Part shown: piece by piece, positions 30,713-40,243 of the stretch
Layout: each line of letters begins with the position of its first letter
Position numbering within the stretch: position 1 is the first letter of the stretch
Assembly: GCA_021292165.1 (NCBI GenBank)
Contig: CM037888.1
Span: 29,253,140-29,317,139, forward strand
Reading direction: 5' to 3'
Origin: Shinisaurus crocodilurus
Lineage: Eukaryota; Chordata; Lepidosauria; Squamata; Shinisauridae
Length of the DNA stretch: 64,000 nucleotides
Made by a program: the position numbers and the translations under genes
The notes under the pieces: generated by a model
Told to the model about the DNA's origin: nothing
Databases searched by the model: none
What the model saw: the letters and a program-made list of their open reading frames with translations, nothing else

Positions 30713-30828
30713 CTGTAAAGAACAAAAAGACAGGCTGTTTATTAATCAGGATATGCGGGGGGCGGGAGGGTAAGGAAGCCCACAAGCAACTGGGGACAGG
30801 TCATGGAACATCCGCCCGCAGGACTGTA

Positions 30829-31138
30829 GGGATGGATGAGAAATTCGTTCCAATTCATTTTTTATCAGGGTTTACCCAGTTCGACAGCAGACGTTCATTT
30901 AAAAAAAAAAAAAAAAAGCACACTTTTGAAAAATGCTTTAATCAATGTGAGAAGAAACGCACACATTTCAGAGATGCACGCAACTGGTGCACACGTTTGG
31001 GGAAATATGCAAGAAAATACGCACAAATTCTCACGCGGGAAGAAGAAAACAAAGATCGCCGTGCGATATGGACACAAGTCAGAACGAGCTTTGAGGCGGA
31101 ATTTGGAGAACTCTGAATTTGACCTGCCAGCGCATCCC
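30829..31138. mobile_element. GGGATG-type MITE with TA duplication
   Basis: Ends GGGATGGATGAGAAATTCG and CAGCGCATCCC with TA on both sides (30827-30828, 31139-31140). The interior is A/T-rich with an A-run at 30900. Lies about 115 bp from an SLCO3A1 exon. Confidence 0.62.
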
Positions 31139-31229
31139 TACGAGTCAGGGAGCACCCAAAATGTCAGCCAGCGGCCTTAGAACACCAGAACAGGACATTG
31201 CAATTTGGGGAAGAAATCATAGTTCAGCG

Positions 31230-31369
31230 CAGCCTTCCCCCACCTGGTGCCCTCCAGATGTCTGGGGCTACAATTCCCATCAGACCCAGCAAGCAAGGCC
31301 AATGGTCAGGAATGCTGGGAGTTGTAGTCCAAGACATCTGGAGGGCACCAGATGTCTTGGGGAAGGCTG
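31230..31369. mobile_element. hAT MITE, family C, copy 2
   Basis: Ends CAGCCTTCCCCCACCTGG and CTTGGGGAAGGCTG; arms CCCTCCAGATGTCTGGGGCT, CAATTCCCATCAGACC and GCTGGGAGTTGTAGTCC, CATCTGGAGGGCACC. Flanks do not give a convincing duplication, but family membership is clear from copy 1. Confidence 0.78.
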
Positions 31370-31669
31370 GCTTGGCATTTCAGCAGCACTTCTGAGTGTC
31401 AAAGGACTTGACTGATATCATCTCACAGCAGCCTTTACAAGAAAGATTGGCCTCCTTGTATATAGGCCAATATTATCCTTTTACAGATGGTGGTGGGGCT
31501 GATTTAAGCCAGAGACTTGCCAGTTTGTAAAGTGCTATGTACACTGATGGCGCTGCATAAATAAATAAATGAACAAATGAATGAATGGTCCTCAAACAGT
31601 GACTGTGATTGCTTTAAAAAGGAATGGTGGGGGATAAGCAGCGTTTGGGGTACATCTTTGTAAGGGTGC
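31370..31669. other. Intronic stretch with L2/MIR-like tail
   Basis: 31500-31580 (AAGTGCTATGTACACTGATG, GCTGCATAAATAAATAAATG) resembles the end of an L2 or MIR-like element. Confidence 0.4.
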
Positions 31670-31885
31670 TTCTAGACAGAGGGCTTCTCGCTCAACCAAT
31701 CAAAAGACATTGCACAGCTAATGCCATCTTTTTTCCTCCTGAACAGATTTTTTTTTTTTCCTGGTAAGAAAAAAGAAGTGGGAAAACACAGGAGGGTTAC
31801 AGATGGAAGACAGCCCTTGTGAATGTTGTGAATGACGCAGGGCAATTGCACAAAAAAAGCCTCATTTGTAACTAAGGGCCAAACG
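31670..31885. mobile_element. GGTGCTTC-type MITE, copy 1
   Basis: GGGTGCTTCTAGACAGAGGG, AAAGACATTGCACAGCTAAT, CAGGAGGGTTACAGATGGAAG and GCAGGGCAATTGCACAA recur in the same order at 34932-35156. The 3' end is degraded. Confidence 0.65.
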
Positions 31886-31942
31886 AAACGGCCGGCTAAT
31901 TACACAGAGGAGAGCTTATGCGTGACTGAGTTACTTACAGTA

Positions 31943-32109
31943 CAGGCCTGTGGCTCAGGCTGGCTCAGCTTGTCTGAGCGTGGAAAGCTAAGCAGGGTCA
32001 GGCCTTGTTATTACTTGGATGGGAGACCCCTCCTCTAGTTTCCTGCACTGAGCAGGGGGTTGGACTCGATGGCCTTGTAGGCCCCTTCCAACTCTATGAT
32101 CCTCCTATG
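31943..32109 (+). mobile_element. 5S rRNA-derived SINE with CR1 tail, copy 3
   Basis: Clear plus-strand copy: CAGGCCTGTGGCTCAGGCTG, GAGCGTGGAAAGCTAAGCAG, TTACTTGGATGGGAGACC, TTTCCTGCACTGAGCAGGGG, GGTTGGACTCGATGGCCTTG, CCCCTTCCAACTCTATGATC. Confidence 0.93.
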
Positions 32110-32114
32110 ACAGA

Positions 32115-32446
32115 CTTAAGTGTAAGTGTGCATGGGCCCTATTTGGATCGGGAGGATGGCAACTTGGGAGGGAGGATTTAAGCTTCTCGCCTCCTGTTTT
32201 CATGCAGAAATTCCACCTGCCCCCCCCCCCCATGGATGTGTGTGTGTGTGTAAAAAGAAGAAACATCTCCATTGGTATCCAATAGAGATGTGTGTGTGTT
32301 CTTTTCTTAACAACCCCCCGCCCCCAAGTAGCAGGGTGGGTGGTGGAATTTTGGAACGAAAATGGGCGGCAGGGAGCGTAAAATGCCCTCTCCCAAATTG
32401 CCATTACTCCCAATCCAAATCAGGCCTGCGCGCACTTACACTAAAG
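32115..32446. mobile_element. Foldback MITE, family D, copy 2
   Basis: Left CTTAAGTGTAAGTGTGCATG, TATTTGGATCGGGAGGATGG; right ends GCCATTACTCCCAATCCAAA, GCGCACTTACACTAAAG, an inverted pair of about 55 bp. The centre holds GT and C-rich tracts. Related to 28355-28713. Confidence 0.75.
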
Positions 32447-32767
32447 TAAGTAAGCCAGTCACTGCAGAATGTTCGCAGAACATTTGGTCTGGCCCACAGC
32501 TCAAGGGATCACTGTTACCCTTCTCTAGGTAACAGTCACATTTTCTCTAGTCCCGTAAATGCCACTTAAACCTTTCTGGGTTTTCTCCATCTCCTTCCAG
32601 CCCTGCCCAATGCACCAAGGTGTCAGCCCTTCTCCACTTGCCATGCGGTGGCTTTACTTTGGCTGCCTGGTAAGAGGATGCCTGGGCAGCCCCCCTCCTC
32701 TCCCCCCCCCACACCAGGGCCCAATCCAGAGGTGGTGTTAGGGGGCAGCCCATTAGGGCTGGAGCGA
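32447..32767. other. Intronic stretch, nothing recognised
   Basis: Unassigned, with a C-run at 32702-32711. Confidence 0.4.
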
Positions 32768-33172
32768 GGGATGTGCGAGGATCTCGTTCGAGGGGGTGGA
32801 AATCTGGCGAACTTGCTGGGCCCGACCCCCCCGAGCTCCATCCCACCTACCTGCTTCCCCGGCTCGGCTCAGGTTCTCCCGAGCCAAGCCGGGGAAGCGA
32901 CTTCTGGGTTCCTGGTGGGCCACTTTTTACGTGGAAAATGCCTTAAGATACACCAAAACCGGCTGCAAATTGCACAGGTTACGCAAATTGTTGCCGCTTT
33001 TAACGTTTCTTACTCCATTTTCTACGTAAAAAGCGGCCCGCCGGGAACCTGGAAGCTCGCCGAGAGGCTCGGCACACGTGTCCGCTTTTGGCTTGGCTTG
33101 GTGGGCACAGGGGCAGCGTCTGCTGAGCCGGAGGCAGGTCAGGGTCCCTGGCGGGCTGCCCACCACTAGCTG
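32768..33172. mobile_element. Foldback MITE, GGGATGTG type, one end lost
   Basis: Starts GGGATGTGCGAGGATCTC. Inner arms GGGTTCCTGGTGGGCCACTT, TTTACGTGGAAAATG (32905-32945) and CATTTTCTACGTAAAAAGCG, GCCCGCCGGGAACCTGG (33012-33050) are inverted, as are two further GC-rich pairs carrying CCGAGCC / GGCTCGG. Confidence 0.68.
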
Positions 33173-33540
33173 GAGCCCCAGCACCCCTGCAGTTGCTGAA
33201 ATAGAGGTGCAGGGGCCCTGGTGATCTCTGTTGCCTCTGATCCCCCCTGCATTTCACTGGCTTTTGGCTTTCAAACAGGATTGCTTTTAGCGCAGAAGCC
33301 CTCAAAATCTGTTGTAAGCAAGCTTCTTGAACGAATGCGCAGTAAAGGCCTCCATGTTGACATGACAGGCAGCAAAACCTGCCTCCCGCTGTAGCTACCA
33401 CAGCCGGTAAGAAAGTTGGCGCAGCACAGTGGTTAAAAGACTGGGCTGTGAACCAGGAACCTGTGAACCTCATCTGTCTGTCTCCCTTCCCTTCCCTTGT
33501 ATATGACCAAATTAACATGAATCCACCAGGTCAACATTAG
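33173..33540. other. Unassigned, with a short tRNA-SINE-like head
   Basis: 33419-33450 (GGCGCAGCACAGTGGTTAAA) resembles the head of a tRNA-derived SINE; a similar head is at 57970. No body follows. Confidence 0.35.
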
Positions 33541-33738
33541 GGGAGCAGCCATAGCTCAGTGATAGAGCACGTGCTTTGCATGCAAAAGCTTCCATGTTCA
33601 ATGCCCAGCTCCTCCAGGTAGGGCAGGGGGGAAAAAAAACTCCACCTGAAACCCTGTAGAGCTGCTGCCAGTCAGTGTCGACCATGCTGGGGTTAGATAG
33701 ACCAATGGTCCGACTCAGTATAAGGCAGCTTCCCATGC
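33541..33738 (+). mobile_element. tRNA-derived SINE, full length
   Basis: Best copy of this family: AGCCATAGCTCAGTGATAGA (box A), TGTTCAATGCCCAGCTCC (box B), CACCTGAAACCCTGTAGAGC, TGCCAGTCAGTGTCGACC, CCAATGGTCCGACTCAGTAT and AAGGCAGCTTCC. Confidence 0.88.
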
Positions 33739-33816
33739 AGAGGCGGTGTTTGTGGGCGGCCCACAAGGGCTGCAGTGGCTTCTCTCCCTGCCTCTTGGCC
33801 TCCTTTCCTTTCCTGG

Positions 33817-34327
33817 TGTTAAGAGAGGATATATTGTGGAGTAATATCCTTCCTATCTCACGTTAGTGAGATCAGCAGAGTAGAGTCCCTTTCCAGCTTA
33901 AAAGAAGCTTAGATTTGGCTAGTGTTAGCCAGTTAGCATTTGGTAATCCAGGATGCTTTAAGGCAGACTGGATTTCCCTGGTTTTGCCCCCCCCCTTTTT
34001 TTCTCTCCCTCAGAACAATAATCAGAGACACAGTCTTGTCTTTACTCACTCAGATTATGCAGTTTCATTCAGGCAGGCTTAAAAGACGTTTCTTACCGTC
34101 CGTTACAGTACATTTGTAGTTACTTGGGGTCTGAACTTGTGGAGTTCAGACCAGCAACTCTGGTTACATGCTGCCTGCTAGAACAACGTGGAGCCAACAA
34201 CTGTGCAACCACACACTCAAGAGTCCCAGCAGAAAGAGGAAGAGCCGATAGCTACGCCCACTTCCTGTTCAGGCTCTGCTAATTATTCAATGAGTACCTT
34301 CTAGGGAATCCACCCTAGAAGGTATCA
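33817..34327 (-). mobile_element. Candidate solo LTR
   Basis: In minus orientation 511 bp from TGATACCTTCTAGGG to CTCTCTTAACA, i.e. TG...CA with no internal coding. The 5' end forms a short hairpin (TACCTTCTAGG / CCTAGAAGGTA). The flanking CTGG/GTGG agree at three of four positions only. Gypsy-like or retroviral origin cannot be decided. Confidence 0.45.
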
Positions 34328-34589
34328 GTGGCCTTAACCATTTCACCCAACTACCTGGTGAAACATGAGCCATAGGTTTTGACTGCAATTTAATTATCCA
34401 ACACCTGGCTTGCACTTTCTCCCACCACTGTGCAGCCACTACGTGTAGTAAAGGACCACTCCATCCATGACTCATTTCCTCGCTCACTGACCAGGCTTGC
34501 AGAACCATTTCAGCACCTGCTCTGTGTGTGTGTGTGTGTGTGTTTTGTTTTACAGTTTTTGAAGCAGCGCAGTTGCAAAAAAACAAAAC
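34328..34589. other. Unassigned with (GT)n
   Basis: (GT)n at 34524-34542. No element recognised. Confidence 0.4.
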
Positions 34590-34803
34590 AAAAACGGGTT
34601 TGAAATGTTTTTGTTGCAGCCTGCCGTCTGTTCCTCCTTAATGGATTTTTTTTTTTTTTTTGTAGTAAGAAAAAAGATGGGGAAAGGGGTGGTAAAGCAT
34701 GAGAGGGCTACAAATGGAAGATGGCGACGTCTCTGGACCCCCACTAAAATTCCATGAATGAGGCAGGGCAATTGCACAATAAAAAAACTCCATCTGGAAG
34801 AAT
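34590..34803. mobile_element. GGTGCTTC-type MITE, copy 2, left end lost
   Basis: Shares CTGTTCCTCCTTAATGGAT, AGAAAAAAGATGG, GAGGGCTACAAATGGAAGAT and GAGGCAGGGCAATTGCACAA with copy 3. Ends CATCTGGAAGAATCC. Confidence 0.65.
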
Positions 34804-34931
34804 CCTTACTATGGTTTGCTTTGTTTGTTTTTGTTTCTGAGTAAAGGCAGATTTTAAGATATATATCCTGGTTTTGTTTAATCACCAGACAGCTAGTGGA
34901 ACCAGAGTAAGTACGGTATTAGGGCATCTTA

Positions 34932-35156
34932 AGGTGCTTCCAGATGGACGGCTCCCAGTGCTGCAAGCAAAAGACATTGCACAGCTATTCTGTCTTTTCC
35001 TCCTTAATGGATCTTTTGTGGAAAGAAAAAAGATGGAAGAAGCAGTGAGAAAACCTTGGAGGATTACAAGTGGAAGATGATGCCAGCTGGACCCTTGTAA
35101 AGTTCTGTACATGAGGCAGGGCAACAACTGGATAAAAGCCTTGTCTGGAAGCACCC
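34932..35156. mobile_element. GGTGCTTC-type MITE, copy 3, both ends present
   Basis: Ends AGGTGCTTCCAGATGGAC and TTGTCTGGAAGCACCC are inverted. The interior is shared with 31670-31885 and 34590-34803; a right-end remnant is at 36165-36213. Superfamily not determined. Confidence 0.72.
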
Positions 35157-35207
35157 CTGGTCTACTCAGGATCGCAACCAGATATAATCGTCAGACAACC
35201 TAATTTA

Positions 35208-35342
35208 GGGAGCAATCCTATGCGTGTTTAAACAGGAAAAAAGTCCTACATCTCCCAGCATGCCTCCAGCCAGCCATGCTGACGGAGGCATGCTGCGAAC
35301 TGTAGGACTTTTTTCTGTCTAAACATGCGTAGGATTGCACCT
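35208..35342. mobile_element. PIF/Harbinger-like MITE, copy 4
   Basis: Ends GGGAGCAATCCTATGCGTG and CATGCGTAGGATTGCACCT with exact TTA duplications (35205-35207, 35343-35345). Arms contain GTCCTACATCTCCCAGCATG and GCTGCGAACTGTAGGAC. Confidence 0.85.
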
Positions 35343-35646
35343 TTAGTCAGCTTCACAACCCAGTCTAGTCAGTTTCACAACCGGACTGGAAAACTAGCCA
35401 ACTTGATTTTCCCTGGTTGTTAGTTGGCTCTGAAGCCAGAAGCTCATGGCCAGCACTAAAGAAAGCGGGGGGGGGGGATCCCCAACGTGGCAGTCCAACT
35501 TCTCCAGGGAGATCTCCACCTGTTGTGCCTCGATTGCACATCTTCCTGTCCATACGTTCAAAGAGAATGTGCTGCTGTTCTGCTCTATCACTCCTAACAG
35601 GTTTTCTAGGGTCAGAAGAAAGAGAGAAGAAATGGCGGGAATGGCT
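35343..35646. other. Intronic stretch, nothing recognised
   Basis: Contains a G-run at 35468-35477. Reading frames here are not gene-like. Confidence 0.45.
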
Positions 35647-35875
35647 GAGAGCCAGTGTGGCCTAGTGGTGAGAGCGTTGGACTGGGACTCACGAGACCCG
35701 GGTTCTAGTCCCCCCTTGGCCACGGAGCTCACTGGGTGACTTTCGGCCAGTCACGGACTCTCAGGGTTGTTGTGAGATAAAATGGAGAGGAGCAGGAGGG
35801 TTACGTAAGCCGCCTTGGGTTCCTTACAGGAAAAAAAAGGCGGACTATAAATATAATGATAATAATGACAACTGA
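35647..35875 (+). mobile_element. Sauria-type tRNA SINE
   Basis: GAGAGCCAGTGTGGCCTAGT, CCCGGGTTCTAGTCCC, then a deletion of the CCTAACCTACCTCA block, GGGTTGTTGTGAGATAAAAT and tail GGACTATAAATATAATG. Confidence 0.93.
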
Positions 35876-35908
35876 ATGATGTCGTCGCCTGGAACCTCCA
35901 CAGAACTA

Positions 35909-36159
35909 CAGTCATGCCTTGGACTGAGAGCATAATTCGTTCCGGAAACGTGCTTGTCATTCAAAACACTCTTATATCAAAACGAAATCCCCCCAAAAAA
36001 AATTTATACAGAGATTCTTAATTTAAGCTGTACTACAGTACTTGTATTGCAAGACGTCGCTTGTATATCAAGTAAAAAAAAATTAAATAAACATTTTAAA
36101 TATTGCTTGTCTTGCAAAACGCTCTCAAACCAAGTTACTTGCAATCCAAGGTATTACTG
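35909..36159. mobile_element. Tc1/mariner (Tigger-like) MITE, copy 1
   Basis: Ends CAGTCATGCCTTGGA and CAATCCAAGGTATTACTG with TA on both sides (35907-35908, 36160-36161). The interior has TAATTCGTTCCGGAAACG, GTCTTGCAAAACGCTCTCAA and CCAAGTTACTTGCAA. Internally deleted, no transposase. Three copies occur in the window. Confidence 0.88.
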
Positions 36160-36287
36160 TATAAACAAGCAATGGCAATTGCACAGTAAAAGCCTGTGTC
36201 TAGAAGCACCCATGATGTGCCAGAGGAGGTCCAATGTCTGAGCTACTGTGCGACACCAAGAAGAAAACCTGGCAAAGAGCTGCTGGG

Positions 36288-36421
36288 ATTGGACTGTAGC
36301 TCAGCAATACAGTCCCTGCTTTCCCCCCAAAGGTGACCCCAGGTTCAGTCCCAGGCATCTCAAGCTGGGGAAGACTCCGGTCTGAAACCCTCGAGAGCTG
36401 CCAGTAGTTGTTGTGGTAGAC
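36288..36421 (+). mobile_element. tRNA-derived SINE
   Basis: GGACTGTAGCTCAGCAATAC (box A), CCCAGGTTCAGTCCCAGGCA (box B), AAACCCTCGAGAGCTGCCAG. The 3' end stops where the family C MITE begins. Confidence 0.78.
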
Positions 36422-36548
36422 CAGCCTTCCCCAACCGGCCTGCTCTACGGATATGTTGTACTACAACTCCCATCACCCCCAGCCAGCATGGGCCGGGTAT
36501 GGTGGCTGGGGTGATGGGAGTTGTAGTACAACATTTCTGGAGGGTGCA
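36422..36548. mobile_element. hAT MITE, family C, copy 3
   Basis: CAGCCTTCCCCAACC left end; arms GTACTACAACTCCCATCACC and GGTGATGGGAGTTGTAGTAC form an excellent hairpin. The right end after GGAGGGTGC is lost. It inserted in or beside the tRNA SINE. Confidence 0.8.
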
Positions 36549-36660
36549 GAAACGGCAACGCTGGTGGTGAGGGTTGGAGGGTGGGGAAGGCTTTTATCTC
36601 CTTCTCCCCTGCAGCAATCCCTAAACCTCGGTGAGCAGGGATGGGAGATGTGTGTGGGGC

Positions 36661-36698
<38 letters not shown>
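36661..36698. repeat. (GT)n microsatellite
   Basis: Nineteen GT units. Confidence 0.98.
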
Positions 36699-36700
<2 letters not shown>

Positions 36701-36975
36701 CAATCCTGGCCCCCCAGCCAACATCAGATGTGTCCCTCTGCACCTCTGCTCTATGGAGACTTCAGGGATGGCATTAAAAGCATAGGCGCTGCAGAAGTTC
36801 TGGATTTTGCAACAACGGACAAAAGTGAAGAAAGCCATAGCATAGAGGGGAAAACAGTGGCTTTACAGCTACCTCTGCTGGCCAAAGGAATCAGCTCTGA
36901 CACTTCAAAAGAGTCCACTCTGCGAAATTGCAAATTCTTCACGTTTGCATTGGTTGCTCCAGAATAAGAAGTGAG
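36699..36975. other. Intronic stretch, nothing recognised
   Basis: Unassigned. Confidence 0.4.
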
Positions 36976-37215
36976 GCAATACAGTGGTTAGAGTGCAGGG
37001 CTGGGACTCAGGAGATCCGGGTTCGAGTCCCCGCTCGGCCATGAAGCTCCCTGGGTGACTTTCGGCCAGTCGTGGACTCTCAGCCTAACCTACCTCACAG
37101 GGTGGTTGTGAGGATAAAATGGGGTTGAAGAGGAGGATTATGGAGGCTGCCTTGGGTTCCTGGCAGGAAAAAAGGCGGGATATAAATATCATAAGTAAAT
37201 AAAATAAATAAATAC
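36976..37215 (+). mobile_element. Sauria-type tRNA SINE
   Basis: AATACAGTGGTTAGAGTGCA, GATCCGGGTTCGAGTCCCCG, GCCATGAAGCTCCCTGGGTG, ACCTACCTCACAGGGTGGTT and tail GGGATATAAATATCATAAG. Confidence 0.93.
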
Positions 37216-37493
37216 AGTTTGTTGGCCAAACTAGTTTTTAAAGTAACAAATGCAAGCTTCAAGTTACACTGAGCTTTTCTTCAAGATTTGGTGTTCAGAC
37301 ATTACATGCTCAGACCTGCGGGGCTGACTCTGGTTCTTTGAGCAGTTCAGGGAGTGGGTGGGCGGAAAAGCCAATCAGCCGATTACTGTGATGTTTTGCT
37401 GATCTTCAGGTCTTTCCCAAGCCTGATCCATCCACGCCCCCCACGTTCTGCATGCTCCTTCTCAGGAGATGCCAGCTGGATACACACACAGCC
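37216..37493. other. Intronic stretch, nothing recognised
   Basis: Unassigned. Confidence 0.4.
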
Positions 37494-37638
37494 CGTTGCT
37501 CCATCCAGCTAAGTATTGCCTCCACTGATGGGCAGTGGCTCCTCAGGGGGTTGAAACCAGAATCTTTCCCAGCCCTACCTGCAGTTGCTGGTGATTGAAC
37601 GTGGAACCTTTTGCATGCACAGAGCTACAGACCTACCA
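37494..37638 (-). mobile_element. tRNA-derived SINE
   Basis: The minus strand shows ATGGTAGGTCTGTAGCTCTG, CATGCAAAAGGTTCCACGTT, CAATCACCAGCAACTGCAGG and TAGGGCTGGGAAAGATTC, then TGCCCATCAGTGGAGGCAAT. Confidence 0.7.
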
Positions 37639-37705
37639 TTAAAAATAAAATAAGATCCCCGTCTTCGTGGTTCTAAATGAAACGCAGGTTTCAATAGGAA
37701 CAGAG

Positions 37706-37890
37706 GAAGCTGCCTTATATCTGGTCAGAGCATTGGTCCATCTAGCTCGGTAATGACTGGCAACGGCTCTCCAGGCTTTCAGAGGGGGGGGGGGTCTTCC
37801 CCAACCCTGCCTGGACATGCCAGGGATTGAACCTAGGACCTGCCACATGATGCAAGATATGTACTCTCCTACTGAGCTACAGTCTTGGCC
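37706..37890 (-). mobile_element. tRNA-derived SINE
   Basis: The minus strand shows ACTGTAGCTCAGTAGGAGAG (box A), GGTTCAATCCCTGGCATGTC (box B), CAGGCAGGGTTGGGGAAGAC and GACCAATGCTCTGACCAGAT, ending AAGGCAGCTTCC. Confidence 0.85.
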
Positions 37891-38069
37891 TGATGTGACT
37901 GGTGAGTTCTTTTAACAAGTAAGGGTGAAATCCTATTGTGATGAATGTAAGCCAGCAAACTCAAGAGGCTTACACCCATCCTGGTATTACATTCACAAAT
38001 GTAATAAATAAATAAATAAATAAATCCTATGCAGGGCAGGAGGAGTGACGGAGCAGCATTTTTGCTAGA
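37891..38069. other. Unassigned with (AAAT)n
   Basis: Contains TAATAAATAAATAAATAAAT at 38001-38024. No head or body recognised. Confidence 0.4.
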
Positions 38070-38378
38070 TGGGCTGTTTTTATTTATTTATTATATTTAT
38101 GAATCGCCCATCTGGCCAGACATCCGGCCACTCTGAGCGATTTACAATCCAATAAAATACGGGGGGGGGGGGGACACACACACAACACACACACACACAG
38201 AGTATAAAACACAATTAAAAACAGAACAAAACTTAAAAATCCTAACCGACCCACGTTTTTAATGCACGGCGGAAGCTAATCAAGGAAGGGGCATGGCGGA
38301 GGTCACTGGGGAGAGAGTTCCATAAATTGGGGGCTGCCACAGAAAAGGCCCTCCTCCTAGTCCCCACCAGCCTGCCTA
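38070..38378 (-). mobile_element. L2 LINE 3' end
   Basis: Same order as 4077-4380: ATTTATTTATTATATTTATG, CGCCCATCTGGCCAGACATC, GCACGGCGGAAGCTAATCA, GGGAGAGAGTTCCATAAATT, AAAGGCCCTCCTCCTAGTC. An AC-rich microsatellite is at 38174-38198. Very similar to the large L2 copy. Confidence 0.88.
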
Positions 38379-38499
38379 TCTAGTGACAGCATTTCACAAA
38401 GGGAGGGAAGGATAACTTGCATCCTGGCCTCCCCAGTCTCCTCCCCTCCCCCTTTTCCTCCTCTCCGAAGTCGCTTTCCTGACCTTGGAGCGCAGCCGG

Positions 38500-38665
38500 C
38501 ACAGTTCTTTCCACGTTGGCTGCGGGGTGGGGGTGGGGAGCTCTGATTCCCAGCTCCAAGGTTAGAGTGCGGTCTCTGACCTCAGATCTGGGGATCCGAA
38601 ATATCCTATGGCCCCTCAGATGCTGGCTAGGGGCCAAAGGATTGCTCCCTAAGTGGCTTGTGGAA
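38500..38665. repeat. Unclassified dispersed repeat, copy 1
   Basis: Shares, in the same orientation, CTGACCTCAGATCTGGGGAT-like, CCAGCTCCAAGG-like and ATATCCTATGGCCCCTCAGA blocks with 46690-46870. Neither copy has clear ends. Confidence 0.45.
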
Positions 38666-38801
38666 AAGAAGCGGTATCTTCCCATTCTAAGTCTTTCAAA
38701 ATGCAGTGGTTTCTCTCCTGCTCCCCCCCCCCGCCCCCGCGGCACCATCTCTCATGCAGTGCAAAGATCCATCACTTCTTGTACAGAAAAAGTATCCTTA
38801 C

Positions 38802-38900
38802 TTGTGTCAATGAAGACGGCATCCACATAGATTTTGGTACAGAAAGAGCCCAAGATGAATCCACAGGCCGGTCCAAATACCAGCATTGTAAACAAGATCC
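38802..38900 (-). CDS. SLCO3A1: SLCO3A1 internal coding exon, TM5 region (99 bp)
   Basis: This exon encodes part of a sodium-independent organic anion transporter of the plasma membrane; OATP3A1 is known to carry prostaglandins and thyroid hormone. The acceptor is a pyrimidine tract ending TTCCTTGCAG, and the donor is GTAAGG. It begins with the last two bases of a Gly codon and ends with the first base of a Ser codon. It encodes ILFTMLVFGPACGFILGS, then FCTKIYVDAVFIDT, which is one membrane helix followed by the short loop that precedes the OATP signature. The 99-bp length and phase fit the next exon exactly (A + GT gives Ser). Upstream exons are not in the window. Identity is strong; SLCO5A1 and other paralogues are less similar from memory. 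Confidence 0.93.
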
Positions 38901-40243
38901 CTGCAAGGAAACACAAAACAACACAACGCAGTGAGAAGTACATCTTGAGACTGGGGCCAAGTTCTCACGGAGTCGGTCCAATTTTGCCTGGGCTGTACCA
39001 CTTTGGATTGCTGAGGGGGACGGGTCAAGGACCATATGCTTAAATGTTAAATATTCCCTTCGCATACAAAACTATAAGGGAGAAAGATTCTGGCCTAGCT
39101 TCCTACTGATGTGTTAGTTTTCTGTGCGGATTGCTTCAGCCCTACCTTGCAGCCACTGAGATCTGATTACAAATGTTAGGTTTGATAGCACCATGCAAGA
39201 GTTAAGGCTCCAGCAGCAGGCACACAACACCAAGCCCCTTTCCCTTCCATTAAAATAAGATTCCAGTCCTCATAGTTCTAAATGAAGAGTTGGTTTAAAT
39301 AGGAACATAGGAACCTCACAGCTTAATTTCCCCCTCTGACAAATCTGCTAACAGAAGTGCAAAAATCACCCTCCAGAAACTGAACCAAAGCAAAATGGGT
39401 ACATGAACAGACAAAACATTTGAGAAAGTGTTTCTCATCATGAACAGATTACTGTGGGGATTTCTTCTTCTTCTTCCAGTCTGAGGTTCCACCGCTAGAG
39501 GGTACTGTCAGCTAACATACTTGCATAAGGAAAAAAGCACTGGGTTGCTTAACAAGCCAGCATGCCATTAAAAAAACCCAGCAACATATACTGTTTGCTT
39601 TGTGCTACAATGGAGCAGTAAACATGTTTTAATGCTTTAATAGTATGTAGCATTTTAAAGTACTTTGCAGACAAACACGGCAATCCTGCAGTCCCCGGGA
39701 TAGCTTCCTATGAGCCATAGGATAAATTGGACCCCCCTCCCACTTTGAGACTGGAGGCAGAGCTCCAGTCTTGAAGGAAGAGATCCGATTTCGGATCCCC
39801 CTTCCTGCCCCTACAGAAAGATCCGCACCTGTCACCTCTCTGACATCGGAGTTCTGATGCTGGAGGTGGAGTGGGGGGAGAGAAAGGGAAGGACTGGAGG
39901 CATGGTGTGGGCAGAGCGGGGGGGGGAAGCTCTGGATCTGCAGGATTTGACCCCCCCCCCAAATCCTTTGATCATGTCACAAACTGGGACCTCCACATTG
40001 CATGCAATGGGAATGAAATTGCTTCTAAAAAAAAACCCAAACCAGGAGGGAGAGCAGCGAACACGGCTCCTCTCTCTCTTTGGCACGGCAGGAGCTGGAA
40101 GCCAAGCTCTCCCCTCTATTAACTGTGACCGAGGGAGGAAGACAAATGAAGCAGGGCCACCATCACCTCTGCTGAGAGACCAGCAACCTCCGGCTGCTCC
40201 TCTCCTTGAACTGTTTCTCATTCCAGCTGGCTGGTAGAAGAAC
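38901..40243. other. SLCO3A1 intron upstream of the TM5 exon, nothing recognised
   Basis: Starts with the acceptor tract of the TM5 exon. No other exon seen. The 39690-40160 part has CCTATGAGCCATAGGATAAA and paired GATCCGATTTCGGATCCCCC / AAAGATCCGC blocks that may belong to an old DNA element. Confidence 0.5.

Noticed and set aside
31943..32109. 5S rRNA gene or pseudogene array
   Set aside because: Only the internal-promoter part matches 5S, and all six copies continue into a CR1 tail; they are SINEs.
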